This document shows positions 18,059-25,586 of a DNA stretch of 64,000 nucleotides, in pieces. The notes below the pieces were generated by a model, which was not told the DNA's origin, did not search any database, and saw nothing but the letters and a program-made list of their open reading frames with translations. A program made the translations under genes and the position numbers. The first letter of the stretch is position 1, and each line of letters begins with the position of its first letter. This DNA is from JAOUEA01 sp040882605 (GTDB lineage Bacteria > Actinomycetota > UBA4738 > HRBIN12), in NCBI GenBank assembly GCA_040882605.1, contig JBBEAY010000064.1, positions 7,985-71,984 on the forward strand, read 5' to 3'.

Positions 18059-18819
18059 GTCGCGGTCCTTACCAACATCGGGACCGACTTCATGCGCCGC
18101 TCGAAGTGGTACTCGGCGAACCCGTAGAGCAGGGCGCGGGATTCCTTTCGGACGCGCGCCTCCGGCGCGACTCGGATGCGCGCCTCCGGCGCGACCACCG
18201 TCCCGGCGTCCTGCAGGTCGACGGTCGCCAGCGTGGCGAGATACTCGAGCGCGGTCCGCGAGCACGGCCCGGCGCCCCGCTCGGCGCACCGCGAGCAGAC
18301 GGCCCCGCCTAGCCCAGCGTCCCACAGCTGGGGATCGAGATCGCCGCACGCGGCGCACGCGGTGAGCGAGGGGTGGAACCCGCTGAGCGAAAGCAGCTTC
18401 AGCATGAACGACTCGGCGACCGCTGCCGGGTCAGCCGGCGCCGCATCGAGCGCGCGGCAGCCGGCGAGCAGCAGCAAGGTCAGGCGTACGTTGCGCTCAT
18501 GCTCCTCGGCAACCCGGTCGACCGCCTCGAGCATCGTCTCGCCGGCGGCGAAGAGCGCGAGATCGCCCCGGATCGCCATATGCGGGTCGATGATCTCGGC
18601 CTGGGTCACGGTGTCGAGCGAGCCGCGGCCCCGGTAGAGCATGAGGTCCACGTGGGTGAAGGGCTCGAGCCTCGCCCCGAAGCGGCTCTTCGTCTTGCGG
18701 ATGCCCTTGGCCACCGCCCGGACCTTGCCGGCGCCCTGGGTCATGACGGTCACGATCTTGTCGGCTTCGCCGAGCTTGTAGGACCGCAGGACGATGCCCT
18801 GCTCTTTGTAGGGCGGCAT
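18055..18819 (-). CDS. recO: DNA repair protein RecO
   Basis: 254 residues. The N-terminal OB-fold reads YKEQGIVLRSYKLGEADKIVTV and GKVRAVAKGIRKTKSRFGARLEPF, typical of RecO. The zinc site is TACAACGDLDP with VCSRCAERG. RecO binds ssDNA and SSB and loads RecA with RecR. ATG 18819 is preceded by TACGAT six bases upstream and no ribosome site, suggesting a leaderless mRNA. The C-terminal part contains an 8-residue tandem duplication (VAPEARIR/VAPEARVR) not expected in the family. It heads the recO-uppS-sulfatase transcript. Confidence 0.94.
   Translation of the reverse strand: MPPYKEQGIVLRSYKLGEADKIVTVMTQGAGKVRAVAKGIRKTKSRFGARLEPFTHVDLMLYRGRGSLDTVTQAEIIDPHMAIRGDLALFAAGETMLEAVDRVAEEHERNVRLTLLLLAGCRALDAAPADPAAVAESFMLKLLSLSGFHPSLTACAACGDLDPQLWDAGLGGAVCSRCAERGAGPCSRTALEYLATLATVDLQDAGTVVAPEARIRVAPEARVRKESRALLYGFAEYHFERRMKSVPMLVRTAT
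18154..18195. repeat. Two copies of an 18-base palindromic unit inside recO
   Basis: GCGCGCCTCCGGCGCGAC is present exactly at 18154-18171 and 18178-18195, a 24-base period. Each copy holds the small hairpin CGCGCC-TCC-GGCGCG. In recO it encodes a tandem 8-residue duplication, VAPEAR(I/V)R. It may be a small palindromic repeat element that settled in frame, or simple local duplication. Confidence 0.85.
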
Positions 18820-18825
18820 CCGCGA

Positions 18826-18831
18826 ATCGTA
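18826..18831 (-). promoter_or_regulatory. Leaderless -10 box of recO
   Basis: On the minus strand TACGAT is followed after six bases by the recO ATG (18819). No Shine-Dalgarno sequence is present, so the mRNA probably begins at the start codon. No clear -35 box was found. Confidence 0.5.
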
Positions 18832-18987
18832 GCGTTCGCGCTGTGGCGAGACCCCCAGCGGAAGTGTGTTGTTTCCGTTGCAGGCCCCGCACGATGGTGG
18901 AGCACACTCGCTCTGGACCGCCGCGCGCCGGCGTGTTCCGATTGAGAGCCACATGAACCGTTCGAGGCGCTCGATACGACAGAGAGA

Positions 18988-19521
18988 GTGATGACGGTCC
19001 GCGCAGACGGCGACGACGCGCTCCTGCGGGCGGTAGCCCAGGGAGACCGGCAAGCGCTCGAGGCGCTCTACCGGCGGCATGCGCCCTGGCTCGTGCTTCG
19101 CTTGTCGCGCCGGTGCGCGGACCCCGGCCTCGTGGAGGAAGTCGTGCAGGACACGTTCGTGGCGGTGTGGCGCGGCGCTGGCCGCTACCGAGGAACGGGA
19201 GAGGTCCCCGCGTGGATCTGGGGCATCGGCATCCGCCGGCTGATCGACCGCCTCAGGCGTCAGCCTGCGACCGTCATGCGCCCCTCGAGAGACGACGCCA
19301 TCGTGGTCTCCGCTGAGGACGAGGTGCTCGTCGGAGTCGAGCATGGCGACCTGGGGACCGCGCTAGGTCGCCTCTCCCCCGAGCTCCGTGCGGTGGTGCA
19401 GGCCACGGTGCTCGACGGCCTCACCACGAAGGAAGCCGCGACCCTGCTCGGTATCCCGCAGGGAACCGTGAAGACCCGAGCGGCGAGGGCACGGCGTGAG
19501 CTGCGGGAGGCGCTGGCATGA
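18988..19521 (+). CDS. ECF-family RNA polymerase sigma factor
   Basis: 177 residues. Region 2: LLRAVAQGDRQALEALYRRH, GLVEEVVQDTFVAVWRGAGR and VPAWIWGIGIRRLIDRLRR. Region 4: LGRLSPELRAVVQATVLDGL followed by the helix-turn-helix TKEAATLLGIPQGTVKTRAARA. GTG 18988 and ATG 18991 are both possible starts. The stop overlaps the next gene (a zinc-finger anti-sigma protein) by four bases. The gene heads a six-gene operon with an ABC transporter and a histidine kinase. It is divergent from recO across about 170 bases. The operon is probably autoregulated, as is usual for ECF loci, but I could not assign a convincing -35/-10 pair. Confidence 0.93.
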   Translation: MMTVRADGDDALLRAVAQGDRQALEALYRRHAPWLVLRLSRRCADPGLVEEVVQDTFVAVWRGAGRYRGTGEVPAWIWGIGIRRLIDRLRRQPATVMRPSRDDAIVVSAEDEVLVGVEHGDLGTALGRLSPELRAVVQATVLDGLTTKEAATLLGIPQGTVKTRAARARRELREALA

Positions 19522-20354
19522 CGACGACCTGGCACGCCGACCCCGAAACCATGGCGACCTACGTCGGCGGCGAGCTCGACGACGTGCGCGCCTCTTCGCT
19601 CGAAGCTCATCTGCCCTCATGCGACCTCTGCCGAGACCATCTCGCCGCCTCGGTGCCCGCGGCGCCCCTCGACCTCATCTGGGTAGAGGTTGTCGCCACG
19701 ATCGATGCGCCTCGCGCTGGCCTCGTGGAACGCGCGCTCCTCGCGTTGCGCGTACCGGATCACGCCGCTCGGCTGCTGGCGGCGACCCCGTCACTTCGGG
19801 TCTCGTGGCTGTTCGCCCAGGTCGTGGCGCTCGGATTCGCGGTGCTCGCGGCCAACCAGGCCACCGGTCAGAGCGCCGAGCTCGCGCTCTTCCTGTTCCT
19901 GGTTGTGGCCGCCCTGCTGCCGGTCGCGGGCGTCGCCGTGGCGTTCGGGCCCGGCGTCGACCCCGCCTACGAGATCGGCGCGGCTTCCCCGATGCGCGCC
20001 GACCGCCTGTTGCTGATGCGAGCGGCGACCGTGCTCGCGACCTCGGTCGTGATCAGCTCCGGCGCCGCCCTGTCGATGCCGGGACTCGATGCGATCGCCG
20101 CGGCCTGGCTGTTGCCCTCGCTCGGCTTGACCCTTGCGACGCTGGCCCTCGGCACGTGGCTCCGTTCCTTCGTCGCTTCGTCGTCGGTCGCACTGGGCTG
20201 GATCGCATTGGCCGCCGCCGCTGCGACCGGCACACACGACCGGCTGGCGGCGTTCCGCCCGGCTGCCCAGGTGGTCTGCCTCGTGGCCATCGCCGCGTCG
20301 GTCGCCGTGCTGGCACAGCGCCATACCGTCTACGAAGAAGGGATCGTGTCATGA
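19518..20354 (+). CDS. Zinc-finger anti-sigma factor with multi-pass membrane domain
   Basis: 278 residues. The N-terminal anti-sigma zinc finger is short: WHADPETMATYVGGEL, then SSLEAHLPSCDLC with His31, Cys35 and Cys38 (the HxxxCxxC pattern of zf-HC2 proteins). Residues ~70-270 form a membrane domain with about six hydrophobic segments. This region is clearly related to residues ~29-224 of the histidine kinase encoded five genes later: both have ERAL...P.H...(I/L)...ATPSLR, then LFL(F)LV...PVAGVA.A(F/Y)GP..DP. Typical anti-sigma factors have one helix and an outer domain, so this is unusual. It probably sequesters the ECF factor and senses a membrane or transport state. Confidence 0.85.
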   Translation: MTTTWHADPETMATYVGGELDDVRASSLEAHLPSCDLCRDHLAASVPAAPLDLIWVEVVATIDAPRAGLVERALLALRVPDHAARLLAATPSLRVSWLFAQVVALGFAVLAANQATGQSAELALFLFLVVAALLPVAGVAVAFGPGVDPAYEIGAASPMRADRLLLMRAATVLATSVVISSGAALSMPGLDAIAAAWLLPSLGLTLATLALGTWLRSFVASSSVALGWIALAAAAATGTHDRLAAFRPAAQVVCLVAIAASVAVLAQRHTVYEEGIVS

Positions 20355-21217
20355 GCACACCCATGATCGAGATCGGCGCCGTAAGCAAGCGTTTCGGCCG
20401 TACCACCGCGTTGCACGGTGTGACGTTCGACGCCGCGGCAGGCATCACCGGATTGCTCGGGCCGAACGGGGCGGGCAAGACCACGCTGCTGAGGATGATG
20501 GCAACGGTGCTCGCTCCCGACGACGGGCGCCTTCGCCTGTTGGGGTGGGACCCTGGGGTCGCCGACGAGCGCTTGGCGATCCGCCGTCGCCTCGGCTACA
20601 TGCCGCAGGAGCCCGGCTTCCATCGGGCATTCACTGCATTCGAGTTCGTGGACTACATCGCGATCCTGAAGGAGATGACCGACCGGCGCGCCCGTCACGA
20701 CGAGGTGCGCCGTGTGCTGAGTCTCGTGGGTCTCGAGGGCGTGAGCGAGAAGAAGATCAAGGCGCTCTCGGGCGGCATGCGTCGAAGGGTCGCCCTCGCC
20801 CAGTCGCTGCTCGGGGATCCCGATCTGCTCGTCCTCGACGAGCCCACAGCAGGGCTCGATCCCGAGCAGCGCCTGCGGTTCCGCGAGATCGTGTCGGAAC
20901 GTACGAGCGACCAGACAGTGATGCTGTCGACCCACCAGACCGAGGACGTCGCCGCGTTGTGTCAGCGCGTGATCGTGATCCTCGACGGCCAAGAGCTCTT
21001 CGAGGGCACCCCTCGCGAGTTGACCGACGTGGCCGAGGGAAGGGTGTGGCTCGCCGGCGAACGCGCCGCTGCCGCTCGACTCTCGTGGCGCACCGCCGAC
21101 GGCGCCCATCGCAACATCGGTGACGCACCGTCCGGCGCCGATCTCGTCACGCCCACACTCGAGGACGGGTACCTGCTCCTCGTGGGCGACCGGGCCTTCG
21201 CAGAAGAGGCAGCCTGA
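20351..21217 (+). CDS. ABC transporter ATP-binding protein
   Basis: 288 residues. Walker A is LLGPNGAGKTTLLRMM, the Q-loop is GYMPQEPGF, the ABC signature is KALSGGMRRRVALAQSLLG, Walker B is LLVLDEPTAGLDPEQ and the switch His is in MLSTHQTEDVAAL. It belongs to the exporter-type (ABC-2/drug and lipid) ATPases, with a C-terminal extension of about 80 residues. ATG 20351 overlaps the anti-sigma stop by four bases, and its own stop shares one base with the ATG of the first permease (TGATG). It should pair with the two membrane proteins downstream. The transported molecule is unknown. Confidence 0.95.
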   Translation: MSTPMIEIGAVSKRFGRTTALHGVTFDAAAGITGLLGPNGAGKTTLLRMMATVLAPDDGRLRLLGWDPGVADERLAIRRRLGYMPQEPGFHRAFTAFEFVDYIAILKEMTDRRARHDEVRRVLSLVGLEGVSEKKIKALSGGMRRRVALAQSLLGDPDLLVLDEPTAGLDPEQRLRFREIVSERTSDQTVMLSTHQTEDVAALCQRVIVILDGQELFEGTPRELTDVAEGRVWLAGERAAAARLSWRTADGAHRNIGDAPSGADLVTPTLEDGYLLLVGDRAFAEEAA

Positions 21218-22020
21218 TGGCCGCCTCGCTGCGAACCGCCATCGACGACGCCCGAGCATCCGCGGTGCCTTCGGTGGGCACCCGTCCCACGGTCGGCGTC
21301 GTGTTCGCCTTGGGTCGCATCGAAGCGCGGAGGATGCTGCGGCATCCGGCGTTCCTGCTTTCGATCGCCTTCGGCCTCTTGCTGTTCCGCGGGGCGATCG
21401 GTGTGGGAGGTAGTTCTAGAATAGAATTGAACGTGGCGTGGCTCGCGGGGGGCGTTTCGATCGGCATCCTGATCGGCGCCCTGCTGACGACGAACGTTGC
21501 CACGATGCGCCCACGTCGCGACCACCTTTCCGAGCTCTACGGATCGCTGCCGGCGCCGGCAGAGGCTCGAACCGCCGGCGTCCTGGCCGGGCTGCTGCTC
21601 GGGCTCGGTGGCTTGGCGATCATCGTCGCCGGCGCCTCTTGGCTGGTGCTCGGTGGGGTCGACGAGATCGCCGATCACGTCGATCTGTTCCTTGTCTCGC
21701 AGTACGTGCTCTCGGTCCTCGCCCTCGGCTCGGTGGGGGTCGCCGTGGGTCGATGGATCCCGAGTGTGCTCGGGGGGCCACTCGTGGTGATCGCTTACGT
21801 CTTCTCGGGCCTGATCTGGATCGTGCCGTGGATCGCCCCCACGAGCACTGGCATCGACGTCGACTGGCACCTCACCTACCTCGTCGCCGTGATCGCCGGC
21901 TGCGCGGCGCTGGCGTTCGCCCGCGACCGTCGCACCCCGGTTCGGTTCTTGGTGGTGGCGGCGGCGCTCGGTCTGGCGGTGCTCGCGGGGGTGCAACAGA
22001 CGCCTCCAGGTGGATACTGA
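21217..22020 (+). CDS. ABC-2-type permease subunit
   Basis: 267 residues with about six hydrophobic segments after an N-terminal cytoplasmic part (FALGRIEARRMLRHPAFLLSIAFGL, the usual start of ABC-2 permeases). A cytoplasmic-looking loop MRPRRDHLSELYGSLPAPAEART resembles the RExG/coupling region of lantibiotic-type transporters. The start shares one base with the stop of the ATPase. Around 21412-21430 the base composition changes abruptly to A/T-rich with rare codons (AGT TCT AGA ATA GAA TTG) and two TAGAAT hexamers, described as a separate finding. No substrate can be inferred. Confidence 0.82.
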   Translation: MAASLRTAIDDARASAVPSVGTRPTVGVVFALGRIEARRMLRHPAFLLSIAFGLLLFRGAIGVGGSSRIELNVAWLAGGVSIGILIGALLTTNVATMRPRRDHLSELYGSLPAPAEARTAGVLAGLLLGLGGLAIIVAGASWLVLGGVDEIADHVDLFLVSQYVLSVLALGSVGVAVGRWIPSVLGGPLVVIAYVFSGLIWIVPWIAPTSTGIDVDWHLTYLVAVIAGCAALAFARDRRTPVRFLVVAAALGLAVLAGVQQTPPGGY

Positions 22021-22712
22021 TGTCCGGCCATCCTGCGGCGGTCGTCGGGCCGTTGCTTCGGCCGAGCCTGCGCACGATCCGCTGGATCCCGCTCGGCGCG
22101 ATCGTCGCCCTCGGTGGGTGGGTCGTGTGGTCGGGTGCCCGTGAGGAAGGCAACCCCGCAGCGATCGCGCTCCCCATCGCGACCACGATGCTCGGATTGT
22201 GGCTCTGCCTGTTGTTCGAGGACGCGGCGTCGGAGATCGCCGCCCCGAGCCCCGTCCCGTTGTGGCTGCGGCGTGCGATCCGGATCACGATCGCTGCTCC
22301 CCCGGTTGCGGCCGCGTGGTTCGCGTTCACGTGGCTCGGGCCCCTGCACGGTCCGACTCCACCGATGGCTGCGATGGTGGCCGCGGTCATCGTGGTCGCG
22401 CTCGCCTGCGCGGCAGCCACCACGCGGTTCGTATCATCCACCCGGTCGGGCCCGGTCGCGGCCGTGGCGCTCATCGGCTTCGTGCTGGTGCTGCCGATCC
22501 TGCTGGCGAGGGTGTTCGAACGTCCGATCTCGATCGACCCGTCACGGGTTGTTCTCGGGGACCCCCTCACCTACTGGGCAAGCACGATCGCGGTCGCTGC
22601 GGCCGTGCTCGTGCTCGCGCACCGTGATCCGGCCGTGCGCGGCTTCCGGGCATCGATCCGCGCGCCGTCGCGCCGACCCTTGCCGCCAGTGCCGGCGCGG
22701 GAGCCTCACTGA
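22020..22712 (+). CDS. Second membrane protein of the ABC operon
   Basis: 230 residues with six hydrophobic segments, including WIPLGAIVALGGWVVWSG, IALPIATTMLGLWLCLLF, IAAPPVAAAWFAFTWLG, AAMVAAVIVVALACAAA, AVALIGFVLVLPILLARV and AVAAAVLVLAH. No extracytoplasmic domain is seen. It is translationally coupled on both sides (TGATG with the permease before and the kinase after). It is probably the second permease half, although it lacks an obvious ABC-2 motif. The end (RAPSRRPLPPVPAREPH) is a basic, proline-rich tail in the cytoplasm. Confidence 0.72.
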   Translation: MSGHPAAVVGPLLRPSLRTIRWIPLGAIVALGGWVVWSGAREEGNPAAIALPIATTMLGLWLCLLFEDAASEIAAPSPVPLWLRRAIRITIAAPPVAAAWFAFTWLGPLHGPTPPMAAMVAAVIVVALACAAATTRFVSSTRSGPVAAVALIGFVLVLPILLARVFERPISIDPSRVVLGDPLTYWASTIAVAAAVLVLAHRDPAVRGFRASIRAPSRRPLPPVPAREPH

Positions 22713-24019
22713 TGGAGGTCCGAACGGCCGGCCGCTCGGCGGCGGAAGACGAACCTGTCACGGAGGGTCTGCCTCCTCGCGACTCCGGGCCGTTCCTCGA
22801 GCGCGCGCTCGCCAGGGCGGGTATCCCTGCGCACGTCGCGGGCATCATCACGGCGACACCGTCACTACGGCTTCCGTGGCTCGCCGCCGCGGCCGCCGTC
22901 TCGCTCTTCGCCACATGGGGCGCGTCGACCGATCCGGAGCGGATCCTTCTCTTCCTGCTGGTCGCGCCGGTCGTGCCGGTAGCCGGCGTCGCCGCAGCGT
23001 ACGGCCCGTGGGCAGACCCGATGTTCGAAACGGTGCGATCGACGCCGATCTCCGGGTTCCAGGTGTTGCTCGCTCGGAGCGTCGCGGTGATCGCCACCGC
23101 GGTCGGGTTCCTCGGTGTCGCGTCGCTCGCCGTGCCGGGCGTGGCGGCGTCCTCCTGGGCGTGGGTGCTGCCCGCGCTCGCGCTGACGATCTCGAGCCTT
23201 GTGCTCTCCACGTTCACGTCGCTCCCTCGCGCTGCCGCGGTGGTGACCGGCGCGTGGTGCGTCGCGGTCGCGGCGGCGGGCGCCCTCGGCGATCCGTACA
23301 CCTTGTTCCGCGGGCCCGGACAGCTGAGTTTCCTCACGTTGGCCCTCGGGGCCTCGCTCATGATCGTCCGTCGTCGAGAACGGTTCGAGGTCGAAGGCTT
23401 GCGAGCACGACGCGAGTTGGTCGACGCGGCTGATGCGGAGCGCCGCCGAATCGAACGGAACATCCACGACGGAGCCCAACAACAGCTCGTCGCGATCGGG
23501 GTGAAGGCGGGGCTCGCTCGAGCGTTCGTCACCAAGGACCCCGACCGCGCGATCGCGATCATCGACGAGGTCCGCGCCGATGCGCAGGAGGCGCTCGAGG
23601 GCATTCGTGACATGACCCGCGGCGACTGTCCGCCGATCCTCGCCGACGAAGGACTGGCGGCGGCGATCGCGCTCAAGGCGAAACGGTCCAGCGTGCCCGT
23701 GACGATCGAAGCCGATGGGGTCGGGCGGCTTGAGAAGCAGATCGAGATCGCGGTCTACTTCTGCTGCCTCGAAGCGATGCAGAACGCGGCGAAGTACTCG
23801 CGCGCCTCGTCGCTCATCGTCACGATCCGGCACAAGGCTGGCGAGCTCGTCTTCTCGATCTGCGACGACGGCGTCGGCTTTGACCCGTCGACCATGCGGC
23901 GCGGCGTCGGTATGCGGAGCATGGCCGAGCGCACAGAGGCGCTGGAAGGCCGGCTCGAGGTGCGTTCGGCCCTTGCCGGAGGAACCGTCATCACCGGCCG
24001 TGTGCCGTTGGCGCTATGA
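22712..24019 (+). CDS. Histidine kinase (HisKA_3/NarL-partner type) with membrane domain shared with the anti-sigma factor
   Basis: 435 residues. Residues ~29-224 are a six-segment membrane domain homologous to the anti-sigma protein of the same operon (ATPSLRLPWL, LLFLLVAPVVPVAGVAAAYGPWADP). Then a coiled linker (RRRERFEVEGLRARRELVDA) leads to the H-box ERRRIERNIHDGAQQQLVAI with His252, and a HATPase domain (FCCLEAMQNAAKYS N-box, DDGVGFDP and GVGMRSMAER G-boxes). Such kinases normally pair with a LuxR-type response regulator, but none is encoded nearby; the next genes are unrelated. The kinase may phosphorylate a distant regulator. It is co-translated with the ABC permease. Confidence 0.92.
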   Translation: MEVRTAGRSAAEDEPVTEGLPPRDSGPFLERALARAGIPAHVAGIITATPSLRLPWLAAAAAVSLFATWGASTDPERILLFLLVAPVVPVAGVAAAYGPWADPMFETVRSTPISGFQVLLARSVAVIATAVGFLGVASLAVPGVAASSWAWVLPALALTISSLVLSTFTSLPRAAAVVTGAWCVAVAAAGALGDPYTLFRGPGQLSFLTLALGASLMIVRRRERFEVEGLRARRELVDAADAERRRIERNIHDGAQQQLVAIGVKAGLARAFVTKDPDRAIAIIDEVRADAQEALEGIRDMTRGDCPPILADEGLAAAIALKAKRSSVPVTIEADGVGRLEKQIEIAVYFCCLEAMQNAAKYSRASSLIVTIRHKAGELVFSICDDGVGFDPSTMRRGVGMRSMAERTEALEGRLEVRSALAGGTVITGRVPLAL

Positions 24020-24173
24020 GGTTGGGAAGAACCCTGACATCGCGATCAAGCAGGGGCGGCCATGGCAACGGCCTTACCAGGTGCTCGATGAATCCGAACG
24101 CGTCCTACCAAGTCAGGGAGTCCGCACCGGGCAAGGTCGTCTCGGCTCGGCTTCCGCCCGCGAGGTAAGCTGG

Positions 24174-24199
24174 AACCCTCGGGTCTCAACCCGAGGGTT
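24174..24199. terminator. Perfect 11-bp hairpin after the sigma/ABC/kinase operon
   Basis: AACCCTCGGGT (24174-24184), loop CTCA, then ACCCGAGGGTT (24189-24199) form a perfect inverted repeat in the 265-base gap after the kinase gene. No T-run follows, so it would be a stem-only terminator of the kind seen in high-GC actinobacteria. An operator or RNA element in front of the small gene at 24284 is the alternative. The rest of the gap shows nothing recognisable. Confidence 0.5.
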
Positions 24200-24283
24200 C
24201 GCGCCGAGCGAAAGAGACGGGCCGTCGATGCGCCGCCACCTCGCCCCCACGGATCCGCAGCGCACGTCGAAGGGGGAACCGCC

Positions 24284-24478
24284 GTGACGAAGGCAAGAGG
24301 CACCGACCGCGTCCATTACGGACCGCCGGGAAGCGGCAAGGGCATGGTGACGCGATCGTCGCAGGGTCGTCACTGCGAGGAACCTGGTTGCACGACGGTG
24401 CTGTCGACCTACAACGCATCGAGCACCTGCTGGCTCCACACCGGACCGGCCCTGAAGCATCCGCTCGCCAGATCCTGA
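24284..24478 (+). CDS. Small Cys/His protein (possible zinc-binding), unknown
   Basis: 64 residues from GTG 24284, preceded by AAGGGGGA. The sequence has CEEPGCTTVLSTYNASSTCWLH, giving a C-x4-C-x13-C-x2-H arrangement that could hold one zinc ion (pattern split here: CEEPGC, then TCWLH). The N-terminus contains YGPPGSGKG, which resembles a glycine loop but is too short to be a P-loop NTPase. I recall similar short proteins in actinobacteria with the CxxxGCxTxLSxYN...CxxH layout, without known function. It is single-gene and is followed by the AAA+ gene 130 bases later. Confidence 0.65.
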   Translation: MTKARGTDRVHYGPPGSGKGMVTRSSQGRHCEEPGCTTVLSTYNASSTCWLHTGPALKHPLARS

Positions 24479-24608
24479 TACCCCCACCATCACTTCTGCA
24501 CCACGAGCTTTCCGCCCCGCGGTACAGTCGGGGCCCTCCCGTGCCGAAACACCAGGAGCGTGCCGGGCATCGCCGGCCGCCCGAAGTCTGAGCATGGGAG
24601 GCAGGTGC

Positions 24609-25586
24609 GTGAGCGACACGATGACCCAAACGGCTGTCGATCGAGTCGGCGCAGGATCGCTGCTCGATCAGGTGATCGCGCGGTTCCGTGAGCAGAACCC
24701 CGGGTTCCTGATCGGCGACGATGTGATCCGCCGCTATCACCTGGCGATGCAGACCCGCGGGTTCGTGATCCTCTCGGGCGCGAGCGGCACCGGCAAGACG
24801 TGGCTCGCACAGGCCTATGCCGAAGCGATCGGCGCGCGCCCCAAGCTCGCCGCGGTCGATCCGAGCTGGTCGTCGAACGAAGACCTGCTCGGCTACCTCT
24901 CCCCCCTCGACGGCTTCTATCACCACACACCCTTCAGCGAGTTCGTGCAGGAATCCGCCCGCGAGTGGACCTCCGCGGACCTCGCGGGGCGCACTGCTCG
25001 AGAGTTCCATGTGATCCTCGACGAGATGAACCTCGCGCGCGTGGAGCACTACTTCTCGCGGTTCCTCTCGGCGATGGAGGTCCGCTCGCGTGAGGGCATC
25101 GCGCGACTCGACCTCGCGCCCGGACACACGGTGGAGCTCACGCCCAACCTGCGATTCGCCGGCACGGTGAACATCGACGAGACGACGCACGGGTTCGCCG
25201 ACAAGGTGTACGACCGCGCGCAGCTGCTCGAGCTGCCGCTTCAGCGCGACTACGTCGTGCAGTATCTGCAGGGCGAGCCGTACGAACAGGTGCTGCTGCA
25301 GGTCTGGGACGCCCTTCGGCCGATCGCCCCGTTCGGGTTCCGCGTGCTCGAAGAGGTGCACCACTATGTGGTCGCCGCAGGCGAGCTCGGGGTGGACTGG
25401 CAGATCGCGCTCGACGAGCAGTTCGTGCAGAAGGTGTTGCCGCGCGTGCGAGGCGCCGACGCACGCCTCGACGAGGGCCTCGAGTCCTTCCTGCAGGCGC
25501 TCGGCAGCGGATTCCCGCTCGCGCGGTCCAAGGTCGAATCGATGCGCGAGGATTACGCGACCCATGGTTTCGCCAGCTACTTCTGA
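24609..25586 (+). CDS. McrB-like AAA+ ATPase
   Basis: 325 residues from GTG 24609, which follows GGGAGG by seven bases (ATG 24594 and ATG 24621 are alternatives). Walker A is LSGASGTGKTWLAQAYAEA, Walker B is EFHVILDEMNLARVEHYFSRF, and the sensor/arginine segment is AGTVNIDETTHGFADKVYDRAQ. The DEMNLARVE...FS form is characteristic of McrB/dynein-related AAA+ proteins. There is no N-terminal DNA-reading domain. The C-terminus overlaps the next gene by 23 bases. In McrBC and related type IV restriction systems such ATPases drive a nuclease partner on modified DNA. Here the partner appears to lack a nuclease domain, so the role is uncertain. Confidence 0.82.
   Translation: MSDTMTQTAVDRVGAGSLLDQVIARFREQNPGFLIGDDVIRRYHLAMQTRGFVILSGASGTGKTWLAQAYAEAIGARPKLAAVDPSWSSNEDLLGYLSPLDGFYHHTPFSEFVQESAREWTSADLAGRTAREFHVILDEMNLARVEHYFSRFLSAMEVRSREGIARLDLAPGHTVELTPNLRFAGTVNIDETTHGFADKVYDRAQLLELPLQRDYVVQYLQGEPYEQVLLQVWDALRPIAPFGFRVLEEVHHYVVAAGELGVDWQIALDEQFVQKVLPRVRGADARLDEGLESFLQALGSGFPLARSKVESMREDYATHGFASYF

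Noticed and set aside
24020..24283. Possible tRNA or small structured RNA around the 11-bp hairpin
   Set aside because: No cloverleaf, T-loop or CCA-type end could be built; only a single stem is present.
24284..24478. Glycine loop YGPPGSGKG in the small protein as a P-loop NTPase
   Set aside because: The protein has only 64 residues, with no Walker B or fold around the loop; the Cys/His pattern is the more meaningful feature.
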